DNA of 64,000 nucleotides from Leptolyngbya sp. 'hensonii' (GTDB taxonomy: Bacteria; Cyanobacteriota; Cyanobacteriia; GCF-001939115). Positions within the stretch are counted from its first letter, which is position 1; every line of letters starts with the position of its first letter. A model generated the notes under the pieces. That model had not been told where the DNA came from. It was given only the letters and a program-made list of their open reading frames with translations, and did not search any database. Made by a program: the position numbers and the translations under genes. The stretch lies in the NCBI RefSeq assembly GCF_001939115.1, contig NZ_MQTZ01000041.1, positions 436,816 to 500,815 on the forward strand. Reading direction: 5' to 3'. Shown one piece after another: positions 53,508-62,201 of this stretch.

Positions 53508-54302
53508 ATGATGCAAAACCTCTGCTCATCTGATCCAACTTTTGGATTCTCCGCTTGCGACACATTGCATCTGACGGAGAAGGGAGCCGATCAGACCCAG
53601 AAGATTCGATCCCTGCGTCATGTGCTGGTTTTGCTCAGCCTGTTTTTTTGTGTAGAACTGGGTGCAGGCATCTGGAGTCACAGCCTATCGCTTCTGGCTG
53701 ATGCTGAACATCTGCTGTCTGACCTGGCAGCTCTGGGCATAGCGCTGGGAGCTGCCTGGCTCTCCCGTTTTGCTAGTCGCTGGCAGGTATTGCACCGCTT
53801 ACGCCTGGAAACTATGGCAGCATTGATCAATGGGATGAGTCTGGCTGGGGTTGCCTTCTGGATCGTGCAGGAGGCTATGGCCCGGTTTCAGACGCCGTCT
53901 CCTGAAATTCTGGGGTTGCCTATGCTGGTGACTGCCCTGGTGGGACTGCTGATCAACAGCATCAACGTGGCCTGCTTACATGGGTGCAGTCATCAAGATC
54001 TGAGTACCAAGGGAGCTTTTTTTCATGTCCTGTCCGATGTGATCAGTTCCGTCGGAACCGTTCTGGCCGCGATCGCAGTCATCTGGTTGGATTGGTCTTG
54101 GGCAGATGGGGTGATCAGTTTAATGGTTGCCGGATTGATTGCCCTGTTTTCTGCGTACCTGGTGGTTCAATGCGTCAGTTGCTTACTGGGCTATCGTTCA
54201 GATACCTCCGTCTCTCTCTGCCACTGTCCGACTGGGACTGCAGCCTACGATCGGCAGCAGGCCGAGAAACTCCTGTTTCCCTCTTTGACGGACATTGTTT
54301 GA
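53508..54302 (+). CDS. Cation diffusion facilitator (metal exporter), short form
   Basis: The protein is 264 residues with six hydrophobic segments. The two metal-binding HxxxD motifs are present: AEHLLSD in TM2 (about 73) and HVLSD in TM5 (about 175). Family members export Zn, Co or Fe by proton exchange. The usual cytoplasmic domain after TM6 is missing (about 45 residues remain, with a CHC motif), so this is a truncated or minimal CDF. It sits between the Nat transporter genes without a clear link. Confidence 0.8.
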   Translation: MMQNLCSSDPTFGFSACDTLHLTEKGADQTQKIRSLRHVLVLLSLFFCVELGAGIWSHSLSLLADAEHLLSDLAALGIALGAAWLSRFASRWQVLHRLRLETMAALINGMSLAGVAFWIVQEAMARFQTPSPEILGLPMLVTALVGLLINSINVACLHGCSHQDLSTKGAFFHVLSDVISSVGTVLAAIAVIWLDWSWADGVISLMVAGLIALFSAYLVVQCVSCLLGYRSDTSVSLCHCPTGTAAYDRQQAEKLLFPSLTDIV

Positions 54303-54400
54303 TAAGGGCAGTGGCATGTTTATAGCATCTGGGTAGCTCCAGTTACCCAGGGGGAAGACACGGTAAGGTAAAATAGTCCGTCAGATCCAAACCATGCTCC

Positions 54401-55108
54401 ATGCTAGAAGTTCAGGACATTCACACCTATTACGGCAACATCCATGCCCTCAAAGGCACTTCCCTGTACGTTGAAGAGGGAGAGATCGTCACCTTGATCG
54501 GGAGCAATGGAGCCGGAAAAACCACCACGCTGCGAACGATTCAGGGATTGTTGCGTCCCAGTCAGGGCACGATTCGCTTTAACGGACAGGCACTGGAGGT
54601 TCTCTCTGCCGAGGCGATCGTTCGGTTGGGCATCTCCCAGAGTCCGGAAGGCCGACTGGTGTTTCCCCGCATGACGGTGCTGGAGAACCTGGAGATGGGA
54701 GCCTTTTCCCGGAATGACAGATTGGGCATCAAATCAGATCTGGAACGGGCTATGGTGTTGTTTCCCCGGCTGAAAGAACGGGTGAATCAGAAAGCGGGCA
54801 CCCTCTCCGGCGGGGAACAACAGATGCTGGCGATCGCCCGGGCCTTGATGGCCCGCCCCCGCTTGCTGCTGCTGGATGAACCCAGTATGGGTCTGGCTCC
54901 CCTGCTAGTGAGTCAAATCTTTTCCATCATCAAAGATATCAACAGCCAGGGAATGACTATTTTACTGGTGGAACAAAACGCTCGCATGGCCCTCAGCGTG
55001 GCCCATCGAGGCTATGTCCTGCAAACAGGCCAGATTGTGTTGACAGGCACGGCTAAAGAATTACAGGTGAATGAGACGGTGCGGAAGGCTTATCTGGGGG
55101 AGAACTAG
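54401..55108 (+). CDS. natE: Branched-chain/neutral amino-acid ABC transporter ATPase (LivF/NatE-like)
   Basis: The protein is 235 residues. It has Walker [10 protein letters not shown] (about 36), signature [15 protein letters not shown], Walker [14 protein letters not shown] and the switch VEQNARMAL. LivF-type ATPases have the [20 protein letters not shown] stretch seen here. It would complete the natB-D-C-A cluster at 45.3-50 kb, although four other features intervene. In Anabaena natE is also encoded away from the rest of the system. Confidence 0.85.
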   Translation: MLEVQDIHTYYGNIHALKGTSLYVEEGEIVTLIGSNGAGKTTTLRTIQGLLRPSQGTIRFNGQALEVLSAEAIVRLGISQSPEGRLVFPRMTVLENLEMGAFSRNDRLGIKSDLERAMVLFPRLKERVNQKAGTLSGGEQQMLAIARALMARPRLLLLDEPSMGLAPLLVSQIFSIIKDINSQGMTILLVEQNARMALSVAHRGYVLQTGQIVLTGTAKELQVNETVRKAYLGEN

Positions 55109-55358
55109 GGCTGTCTTCCTGCTGCCAGGCCAGTAACTCAAGGGGCTGCTGACCCAGAACGGACACCACAACTGGATCTCGACTGAGCAAACAGGCTGTT
55201 TCCCCTGGGGTTAAAACCAGATCGCTGCCCTCGATCGTGAGCCAGGCAATGCCTGCGACAACCTGCACTTTGTGATATTCCGGCGGAATTCGAAAGGTTT
55301 CGTTTCGATTCAAGGTCAGGTAGGCGGTAACAACAAATTTGGGTGTGCTGTCTAGCAT
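55053..55358 (-). CDS. Small cupin-like/DUF2917-like protein (101 aa)
   Basis: ATG at 55358 gives MLDSTPKFVVTAYLTLNRNE; a longer reading from 55448 is less convincing. The central beta-rich part (VVAGIAWLTIEGSDLVLTPGETACLL) looks like a short single-strand barrel of the DUF2917 type, whose function is unknown. The C-terminal tail is Ser/Pro-rich. Its 3' end overlaps the end of natE by 56 bp on the opposite strand. Confidence 0.55.
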   Translation of the reverse strand: MLDSTPKFVVTAYLTLNRNETFRIPPEYHKVQVVAGIAWLTIEGSDLVLTPGETACLLSRDPVVVSVLGQQPLELLAWQQEDSPSSPPDKPSAPSHSPVIL

Positions 55359-55655
55359 AGGTGCGACAGTCCTCTGACTGGGGGAGTGAAGGATTGAAGG
55401 AGAGTTTCCTCTACTCTTAACCTTAGAGAAGTGGGTAAACCCTGACATCGTCCAGCCGACTCACCCAGTCAGGTGAGAGCCTGGTACAGCCGGATCTTGG
55501 GTTTACGGAAAAATACTGGCTTTTTCTATGAAGATTCTGCAAAGTCTCAGGGCAGTGTTTGCTAGAAAACACGGGCTTCGATCGCGCAATCAGTAGGATG
55601 ACTTCGGTATCACATTTCACTCCTCTCAATCTAAATCTGGAAGCCAGTTTCGTCC

Positions 55656-56141
55656 ATGAGTTTGTCAACTATAGTTTATCGACTTCGTCTGACACCCATG
55701 ATCGCAGGGGTCAGTTGTCTGATTGGGTTTGCGATCGTGCTTGGCTCTGGAACGCTTCAGCCTGTTCAGGCTGAGACCCGGCAAGTTAACCTGACCCTAA
55801 CCTCTGGGGGATATGCCAACTTTGCTGATCTGCGGCAGCAAGCAGAAGCCATGGCTGCCGACTCCATCCAGCAATTTTTCCTCCAGAATCCTGCTGCAGA
55901 TGAGGTCTCAGTCAAGATTACGGGTGAGCACAATGGAACGGAAGTTCCGCTTTTGTTCTTAACCGTTTCCCGGAGCAACTGGAAGCAGACCCCCAGCATT
56001 CAAGCCTGGGCCAGGTATTTCAGTAGTTCTGAGAAATTGTTGGGATTCATCAAGCCTCAACCAGTTGGCCTCTCGATCGCCCTCATCGATACGCAATATC
56101 GACAGGCTCTGAAGGAACAGGCTGCCTATCGAGATGATTGA
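55656..56141 (+). CDS. Exported small protein, unknown (161 aa)
   Basis: A signal peptide (MIAGVSCLIGFAIVLGSGT ... VQA) precedes the mature part, beginning ETRQVNLTLTSGGYANFADL. It is a mixed alpha/beta protein with an amphipathic helix (LRQQAEAMAADSIQQFFLQ) and a strand VSVKITGEHNG. I recall similar exported proteins in cyanobacteria but not a function. The frame is well separated and has no overlap with its neighbours. Confidence 0.65.
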   Translation: MSLSTIVYRLRLTPMIAGVSCLIGFAIVLGSGTLQPVQAETRQVNLTLTSGGYANFADLRQQAEAMAADSIQQFFLQNPAADEVSVKITGEHNGTEVPLLFLTVSRSNWKQTPSIQAWARYFSSSEKLLGFIKPQPVGLSIALIDTQYRQALKEQAAYRDD

Positions 56142-56423
56142 GGGGACTGTCTCCCCTTATGTGAAGAGACAGTCAATTAACTCTGGCTTGACCTGGTCTT
56201 AATTTTCTAGCCTTATATTTTCTTTGGCTTAGTAGCAAAACCTACCATTTTTGCCCCTATAGACCTGAGCTTTTCTGCCTTAACCTGTGGCGATGAGATT
56301 TTACTGAGGTCTGACCAGGAATTCTTTCAGGTTCAGATAGTCTGCCATTCCATCTAAAGTTTGCCTACTTGAAGTTGTTTTTCTCCGTCCAAGTTCTATT
56401 TACTGATCACCAGAGAGAGTTCT

Positions 56424-58874
56424 ATGTCTAATTTAAGCCGTCGGCAACTGCTGATGTTTTTTGGAGCCAGTGCGGGTGCTGCTGCTATTGCTCCCGAAGT
56501 AGGCGAAGCCCTGCTGGGTCTGGGGTCCACTGCTGCTGAAGCTGCTGCGCCGCTCGCCTTCACTGCCCTATATCTGCCCAGCCCGCTGCCCATCCACAAG
56601 GTTCTGAGAAGCTATCAGCCCACGGGTGGTTTTAATACGGATGGCAGCCCCAAGTTTGCCCTCAAAACCCCTTCTGCCAATCCCAAGCCAGCATCCTATG
56701 CGGTAGTGGATGATGTGGTTGTGCCTCCCGAATACGATCGCTATGTGATCGTAGGCTGGGGTGACAAGGTGTTTGCCAACACCCCCTACGCCAAAGCCTC
56801 TGACTACTTCGGTTACAACTGCGATTACACCGGCTACGTTCCGGTAGCAAGCAGTGCAGATGACGTGTACCTCTGGGTCAACCATGAATACGTCTCCTTC
56901 CCCATCGCAGGTAGCGCTCCTGGCGCAGTTGCCTCTGTACAGACTCTGCCCGGCACCTATGAGCCTGTGATCGGTAAGCCCCTGCCTGCGACCAGAAACA
57001 CGGAACTGGATGGGGAATTCCTCTACAACACCGGCGGTTCCATTGTTCGGATCACCCGCACCGCTGCCAACGGACGCTTCGTTGTGAACGGGAATAAGGC
57101 TGGCAACTGGCGCGTCCATGGCCTCTCCGGTTTGGGTCTGAATGCTACCCGGCCCGGTGGCTTCCCCAGCAACTGGGGTGCTGCGGACTATCAGCAGGGG
57201 GATGACCGTTACCTGATTGGTACCGGACCAGCGGTTAAGGATGTGTTCGAGAAGGTCAACACCGATAGCCTGGGCAACAAGATCATCGGCACCAGCTTCA
57301 ACTGTTCCGGTGGCACGACCCCCTGGTATACCATCATGTCTGCTGAAGAAAACTTCCAGGGTGGCGGTGCCTTCTTCTCTGGCGTGACCGAAGGGATCAA
57401 GAAGGATGGAAGCCAGGCTGGTTACACCGCAGGCACCACCGGTGAGCGGTTCGGTCAGGTGGGCGAGAAGTACGGCTGGATGGTCGAAATCGACCCAGCC
57501 AACCCAAGCTGGAGAGTCCGGAAGCACAGCGCTCTGGGTCGTTTCCGCCACGAAAATATCACCATGCGGGTGGAAGCTGGCAAGAAGCTGGTGGCCTACA
57601 TGGGTGACGATCGTCGGGGTGGTCACACCTGGAAGTACGTCAGTAAAGGGGTTGTGGCTGATCCCACCAGCAAAGCCAACAGCGCATTGCTGGAAGACGG
57701 TACCCTCTACGTGGCCAAGTTTAATGAGAATGGTACCGGTGAGTGGATTCCACTCACCCTGGACACGCCGACCAACCCCGTTTCCCCCGGTGTGATCTCT
57801 CAGATCGCCTACGATGCTTTCCCCCAATTCCGCACGGGGGCGGTGCCAGCAGCTTCTAGCGCTCAACAGCGTCTGGTCAATGGCCTGGTCAACCTGCCCC
57901 GACGGGCTGGTGTTGCCGGTCAAACTGCTGAGGGTGGGTTCCTGGCGGTTACCCGCCTGAACGAAGCTACGATTCTGCCTGCTTACCAGGGCAAGAAACT
58001 GAGTGACTTCTACGATAACCTGGGCGCAATCCTCTGTGATGCCTATCCGGCAGCGAACCTGGTGGGTGGTACTCCTACGGCTCGTCCAGAAGATCTGGAA
58101 GTCAGCCCCCTCGACCCCCGTCAGGTCTTCATCGCCTACACCGATGGCGCTCCTGGTAGCGATGGTTATCCCGATGCCCGCATTTTCCAGGTGGCTAAGT
58201 TCAGTGCATCTGTGAACGCAACCCAGCAGCCCGGTGGTCTCTACCGGATTACGGAAGACAGTGCCGACAGCACGGGTACAACCTTCCAGTGGATCAAGTA
58301 CAACCAGGGTGGAGAAGCAGGTTCTCAGGGTGCTTCTGGTTTTGCCGCTGTGGATAACCTGGCTTTCGACCCCCTGGGTAACATCTGGGGTGTCACGGAC
58401 ATGTCCACCGGTTTGCACAACGGTTTCCAGGAGGGAACCAGCGGCACTCCCCTGACGATCAACCACACGGCGATTGGCGATGTCTCCAACTTCGTCGGGG
58501 TATTTGGCAACAACTGGATGTTCTATGTCCCCACCAGCGGCCCCAATGCGGGTCAGGTGACTCCCTTTGCCTACGGCCCAGTTCGCTGTGAGATGACAGG
58601 CCCAACCTTTGTGGGTAACACCCTGATTGTCTCCGTGCAGCACCCTGGTGAAGATTGCCCGATCGACGATGGCACCGTCCTCACCCGGACGACCGAAATG
58701 CTGGCCCTGGATGGTACCCTGTTCAACCAGACCCGCAGCGTAAATCGGGGCAGCTCCTGGCCCGGCAACCTGCCTGATGCGGCCTTCAGCGCTGGTACGA
58801 ACAACTTCAAGGGTGCCCTCCCCCGTCCGACCGTGATCGGGATCCGTCGCAAGACTGGCAACCGCTTCATCTAA
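56424..58874 (+). CDS. phoX: PhoX-family alkaline phosphatase (Tat-exported)
   Basis: The protein is 816 residues. A twin-arginine signal SRRQLLMFFGASAGAAAIA (5-23) fits PhoX, which is folded with Ca/Fe before export. Candidate metal ligands are visible: ...WVNHEY, CSGGTTPWYTIMSAEENF, GRFRHENITMRVE and YMGDDRRGGHTWKY. The enzyme releases phosphate from organic esters outside the cell. The upstream region has a CTTAACCT box at about 56279, a possible single Pho-type repeat. The gene ends with a strong terminator. Confidence 0.85.
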   Translation: MSNLSRRQLLMFFGASAGAAAIAPEVGEALLGLGSTAAEAAAPLAFTALYLPSPLPIHKVLRSYQPTGGFNTDGSPKFALKTPSANPKPASYAVVDDVVVPPEYDRYVIVGWGDKVFANTPYAKASDYFGYNCDYTGYVPVASSADDVYLWVNHEYVSFPIAGSAPGAVASVQTLPGTYEPVIGKPLPATRNTELDGEFLYNTGGSIVRITRTAANGRFVVNGNKAGNWRVHGLSGLGLNATRPGGFPSNWGAADYQQGDDRYLIGTGPAVKDVFEKVNTDSLGNKIIGTSFNCSGGTTPWYTIMSAEENFQGGGAFFSGVTEGIKKDGSQAGYTAGTTGERFGQVGEKYGWMVEIDPANPSWRVRKHSALGRFRHENITMRVEAGKKLVAYMGDDRRGGHTWKYVSKGVVADPTSKANSALLEDGTLYVAKFNENGTGEWIPLTLDTPTNPVSPGVISQIAYDAFPQFRTGAVPAASSAQQRLVNGLVNLPRRAGVAGQTAEGGFLAVTRLNEATILPAYQGKKLSDFYDNLGAILCDAYPAANLVGGTPTARPEDLEVSPLDPRQVFIAYTDGAPGSDGYPDARIFQVAKFSASVNATQQPGGLYRITEDSADSTGTTFQWIKYNQGGEAGSQGASGFAAVDNLAFDPLGNIWGVTDMSTGLHNGFQEGTSGTPLTINHTAIGDVSNFVGVFGNNWMFYVPTSGPNAGQVTPFAYGPVRCEMTGPTFVGNTLIVSVQHPGEDCPIDDGTVLTRTTEMLALDGTLFNQTRSVNRGSSWPGNLPDAAFSAGTNNFKGALPRPTVIGIRRKTGNRFI

Positions 58875-58902
58875 GTTCTGTTAACCTGAGTTCTGTTTAA
58901 CC

Positions 58903-58928
58903 AAAGGGGACGCGATCGCGTCCCCTTT
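58903..58928 (+). terminator. Bidirectional terminator formed by a HIP1-containing palindrome
   Basis: A 26-nt perfect palindrome with core GGGGACGCGATCGCGTCCCC has AAA on the left and TTTTTT on the right. It lies between two convergent genes (phoX and the gene ending at 58931) and would stop both. Confidence 0.85.
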
Positions 58929-58930
58929 TT

Positions 58931-59992
58931 TCAGGGATTGGCCAGGATTGCATCCAGCAATAGCTCAACCCCATAGCGGATTGGATCCGTACAGGGCAAG
59001 CCAGTTTCAGCCTGAGTCTGGTCGATCGCCGCCCTGGCCGCTGTCTCATCCAGATGGGCTGTATTGAGGGCGATCGCGGCCACCTTGGCTGGGGTAAAGG
59101 CTCCGCCAGCAGCGGCCACCGTCTGATAGAGGTGAATCACCTCTGGCAACGGCGGAATGGCTACGTCCGGAAAGGTACGAATATGGGTCTGGCCAAAGCG
59201 ATGGGCCAGAATCAGGTGGGTGGGTTGGGCTCCGCGCAACAGAGGCAATGTGGCGGTGGAAGCTGGATTTAGCAAAGACCCCTGCCCTTCAACATGCACA
59301 ATGTCTTGCCCTGGTCCCACCCGCATCAGCCATTCTTCTACTGCACCGGAAGCAAAATCCACCCGCACTGCATCCAGGGGTACCCCCACTTCTCCCAGCA
59401 TGAGGGCAGTCTGTCCCGTGCCAATGAAACGGGAGCGCAGGCCCTGTCGCAGAGAAGCCCGATGCAGTTCTAGTCCTGTGGTCATTTTGCCGATCGACAT
59501 ATCGGTGCCCACCGCCAGCACCCGCCGACAGGTGAGTTGTCGCGCCCGTCCACTGCCCACCGTCAGACCCGTAGGCTCCTGACGCACATCCCAGATCCAT
59601 TGCCCTTGGCGCAATTCTTTCTGAAAGGTCGGTAGCATCGGGGTATGCAGGCCATTAACGATCGACAATCCCGCATCGATCGCCCGCTCAATCTCATGCA
59701 TCCAGACTGCTGGTAAGGCTCCTCCGGATGGGGCAATGCCAATCGCCAGCACCTGGGGCTGAAAGGCCAGGGCTTCCACCACAGAAGCCACGATCGGAAC
59801 CTGTCGCGGTATCCCTGTTAGCTCTGGCAGGGATGCTCCAGCGGTGTCCGCGTCGATCACGGCGACGATCGTGGTTGGACTGTAGCGCAACAGGGACAGT
59901 CCTGTTTTCCCCTGGACGCCCCGCACGCCATCATGGAGCAAAATTGCCATGCGGGTTTCAGGGTTGCGAATAATTTCACTGGGATTTCTCAT
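58931..59992 (-). CDS. DUF1611 / DgcN-type protein
   Basis: The protein is 353 residues. It has the DUF1611 pattern: an N-terminal Rossmann-like part (AVIDADTAGASLPELTG, IGIAPSGGALPAVW) and a second nucleotide-binding-like part with the P-loop-like GTDMSIGKMTTGLEL (about 176). In Pseudoalteromonas the DUF1611 protein DgcN works with a DgcA epimerase-fold partner in D-glutamate use. The same gene pair is here, with the epimerase-like gene 66 bp upstream on the same strand. The acting substrate in this organism is inferred. Confidence 0.75.
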   Translation of the reverse strand: MRNPSEIIRNPETRMAILLHDGVRGVQGKTGLSLLRYSPTTIVAVIDADTAGASLPELTGIPRQVPIVASVVEALAFQPQVLAIGIAPSGGALPAVWMHEIERAIDAGLSIVNGLHTPMLPTFQKELRQGQWIWDVRQEPTGLTVGSGRARQLTCRRVLAVGTDMSIGKMTTGLELHRASLRQGLRSRFIGTGQTALMLGEVGVPLDAVRVDFASGAVEEWLMRVGPGQDIVHVEGQGSLLNPASTATLPLLRGAQPTHLILAHRFGQTHIRTFPDVAIPPLPEVIHLYQTVAAAGGAFTPAKVAAIALNTAHLDETAARAAIDQTQAETGLPCTDPIRYGVELLLDAILANP

Positions 59993-60058
59993 TTGTCATT
60001 TGCCATTGGATTGATCCCCACCTGGGAGGGGTGGCCCGCAGGGCCGGGTTGGGTTGGG

Positions 60059-61102
60059 TCATTGGCGATCGGCTTTGATGCCCAGGCCAGGGAGGTCTGG
60101 AGGAATCAGGCATCCATTCTGAAGGTAGGCTCCGGTAAAGGGATCATCCAGCAGGTTGAGGTGGCTGTCCAGATCCAGGTGATCGGCTAAGGGAGAGAGA
60201 TGGGCCATGGCGGTGTTCGCCAGAGTACTGTCAGAGTAACATCCAAACATGACCTGCAGCTCGCAGGCTCGGGCGGTATGGATCATCCGCAGGGCTTCTG
60301 ATAACCCTCCAGATTTCATCAGTTTAATGTTGATGCCATGGATCCGATCGGCCAGCAAGGGAATGTCCCGACTGGTAAAGCAACTCTCATCCACAAAGAT
60401 GGGTAGGGGAGACTGGCGGTATAGCTTGACTAGTTGACATTCCTGGCCTCTGGTCATGGGTTGCTCAATATAGGTAACCCCCTGTTCCGCCAGCCAGTGA
60501 CTCATTTGGATGGCTTCATCCAGAGTCCAGCCACCATTGGCATCTACACTTAGTTTTGTACCTGCTGGGACTTCTGCCAGCACTGCTGTCAGCATGGCTC
60601 GATCTGCCTCCACCCCTGCCGGACTGCCCAGTTTGACTTTCACAGCCTGGGCCTGAGTTAACTGCAGCCAGTCTCGCACGCGCTGCTGAGCAATATTGGG
60701 GGGATTAATGCCGATCGTGACTGAAGTGGGGCCAATTTTTTCCCGATCCAGCCCCCACAGTTGCCAGAGGGGCAGGCCCACAGACTTTCCCAACCAGTCC
60801 AGCAGGGCTGTGTCGATCGCGGCCTGGGCTGCCGAAGGGAGGGACTGGAGTAGGGGAGCGATCGCCTGTTGCTCCAGGGGACTGTAGGAGGCCAGCAACG
60901 GGATAGCCTGCTGCAGGGCATGGACGATCGCCTCGGTGGTTTGGGGGCAGTCCCCGATCGAGAACGGAGATCCCTCTCCCCAGCCTTCGATGCCCTCGTG
61001 CTGCACTCTGACCCAGACATTTGTGCTCTGCGCCGTTGTTCCCCGACTGATCGTCAGAGGAAACCGCTTATGCACCGTGAAGGCCTCAACCTGGATTTTC
61101 AT
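60059..61102 (-). CDS. Enolase-superfamily dipeptide epimerase / DgcA-like
   Basis: The protein is 347 residues of the muconate-lactonizing-enzyme subgroup. Catalytic residues can be placed: KVKLG with the Lys base (about 158), then metal ligands in LSVDANGGWTLDEA (Asp about 186), YIEQPM (Glu about 213) and FVDESC (Asp about 238), and the second Lys in NIKLMKSGG. Family members epimerise Ala-Glu-type dipeptides from peptidoglycan. The pairing with the DUF1611 gene points to D-amino-acid or murein-peptide use. Confidence 0.85.
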   Translation of the reverse strand: MKIQVEAFTVHKRFPLTISRGTTAQSTNVWVRVQHEGIEGWGEGSPFSIGDCPQTTEAIVHALQQAIPLLASYSPLEQQAIAPLLQSLPSAAQAAIDTALLDWLGKSVGLPLWQLWGLDREKIGPTSVTIGINPPNIAQQRVRDWLQLTQAQAVKVKLGSPAGVEADRAMLTAVLAEVPAGTKLSVDANGGWTLDEAIQMSHWLAEQGVTYIEQPMTRGQECQLVKLYRQSPLPIFVDESCFTSRDIPLLADRIHGINIKLMKSGGLSEALRMIHTARACELQVMFGCYSDSTLANTAMAHLSPLADHLDLDSHLNLLDDPFTGAYLQNGCLIPPDLPGLGIKADRQ

Positions 61103-61214
61103 GGTTGGTCATTAGTCACTGGTCACTTGTTGAATTGCACATTCTTGATTTCAAGTGATCCATCAGGAAGGTTTCGCCATCCATCCCGGAGGCCAATTGT
61201 TCCACGGTCAATAA

Positions 61215-62177
61215 CTAAGTAAAATGCCACATCAGCGGATCGTCATCCAGGTAATCCGTAACCAGGCGACCGATCGCGTCAATTTCCTGTAACTCGCTGT
61301 CGGAGAGGATAATTTCAACCGCACCCGCATTTTCATTGGCCTGTTCGGCATGCCGTGCCCCAACGATCGCGCTGGTCTGGGGTTGGGCAATTAACCAGGC
61401 CAGGGCCAGATTGCCCAGGCTCACCTGTTTGCGCTCGGCGATCGGGCGCAGTTGATCCAGGGCTTGCTGGGCTCGCTGGTAGTTGTCTGATTCAAACAGG
61501 CGGTTCTTGGAGCGATGATCGCCGGGTTCAAACTGATGGCTCAGGTCAAATCTGCCGGTTAACAGTCCCTGGGCCAGGGAAGAATAGGCCAGGATGGAGA
61601 TGTTGTGGGCCGTGCAGTAGGGCATGGCGTCTTTTTCCACCTGCCGCCAGAACAGGGAATAGGGGGGTTGCAGACTATCAATCCGGCCATACTGGGCGGC
61701 CTCTTCAATTTGAGCTTTGGAAAAATTGGAAACCCCGATCGCCCGAATCTTGCCTTGCTGCTGGAGATCGGTCATGGCCCGCATCGTTTCTGAGATCGGC
61801 ACCACTTCGCTGGCAAAAGATCCAGAGGGCCAGTGAATCTGGTACAGGTCAATGTAGTCTGTTTTCAGGTTCTTCAGCGACCGATCGCAGGCTTCGATCA
61901 CCTGATCGTACTTGAGGTGATTGGCAAATACTTTCGTAGCCAGAACGGCCTGATCCCGCACATCGCCAATAGCCCGACTGACAATCTGTTCCGAGTGGCC
62001 TTCCCCATAGACTTCGGCGGTGTCGATCGTAGTGATACCCGCCTCAAACGCCGCCCGAATGGCTCGCGTCGTCTCTGCATCATCGATGCCCACCCACATG
62101 CGTTTGCCCGCCTGCCAGGTCCCCATAATCAGGGGTGTAATCTGGATATCTGTGTTGCCCAATTGCCGAGTTTTCAT
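61215..62177 (-). CDS. Aldo/keto reductase
   Basis: The protein is 320 residues from ATG at 62177 (MKTRQLGNTDIQITPL); a TTG upstream at 62198 is unlikely. The AKR (beta/alpha)8 barrel shows Asp and Tyr of the tetrad (TIDTAEVYGEGHSE), Lys in LATKVF and His in YQIHWP. NADPH binding is expected from the SSLAQGLLTGRF/GARHAEQANEN region. The substrate is unknown. It lies 3 bp after the end of the P450 region on the same strand, so the two may be co-transcribed. Confidence 0.9.
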   Translation of the reverse strand: MKTRQLGNTDIQITPLIMGTWQAGKRMWVGIDDAETTRAIRAAFEAGITTIDTAEVYGEGHSEQIVSRAIGDVRDQAVLATKVFANHLKYDQVIEACDRSLKNLKTDYIDLYQIHWPSGSFASEVVPISETMRAMTDLQQQGKIRAIGVSNFSKAQIEEAAQYGRIDSLQPPYSLFWRQVEKDAMPYCTAHNISILAYSSLAQGLLTGRFDLSHQFEPGDHRSKNRLFESDNYQRAQQALDQLRPIAERKQVSLGNLALAWLIAQPQTSAIVGARHAEQANENAGAVEIILSDSELQEIDAIGRLVTDYLDDDPLMWHFT

Positions 62178-62201
62178 CCGCGATTTTACTCCTTGCAAAC
62201 C

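Noticed and set aside
56568-58643. 691-codon open frame antisense to phoX
   Set aside because: It lies wholly opposite a clear PhoX gene; long antisense frames arise from codon bias in GC-rich genes. No domain is visible in the translation.
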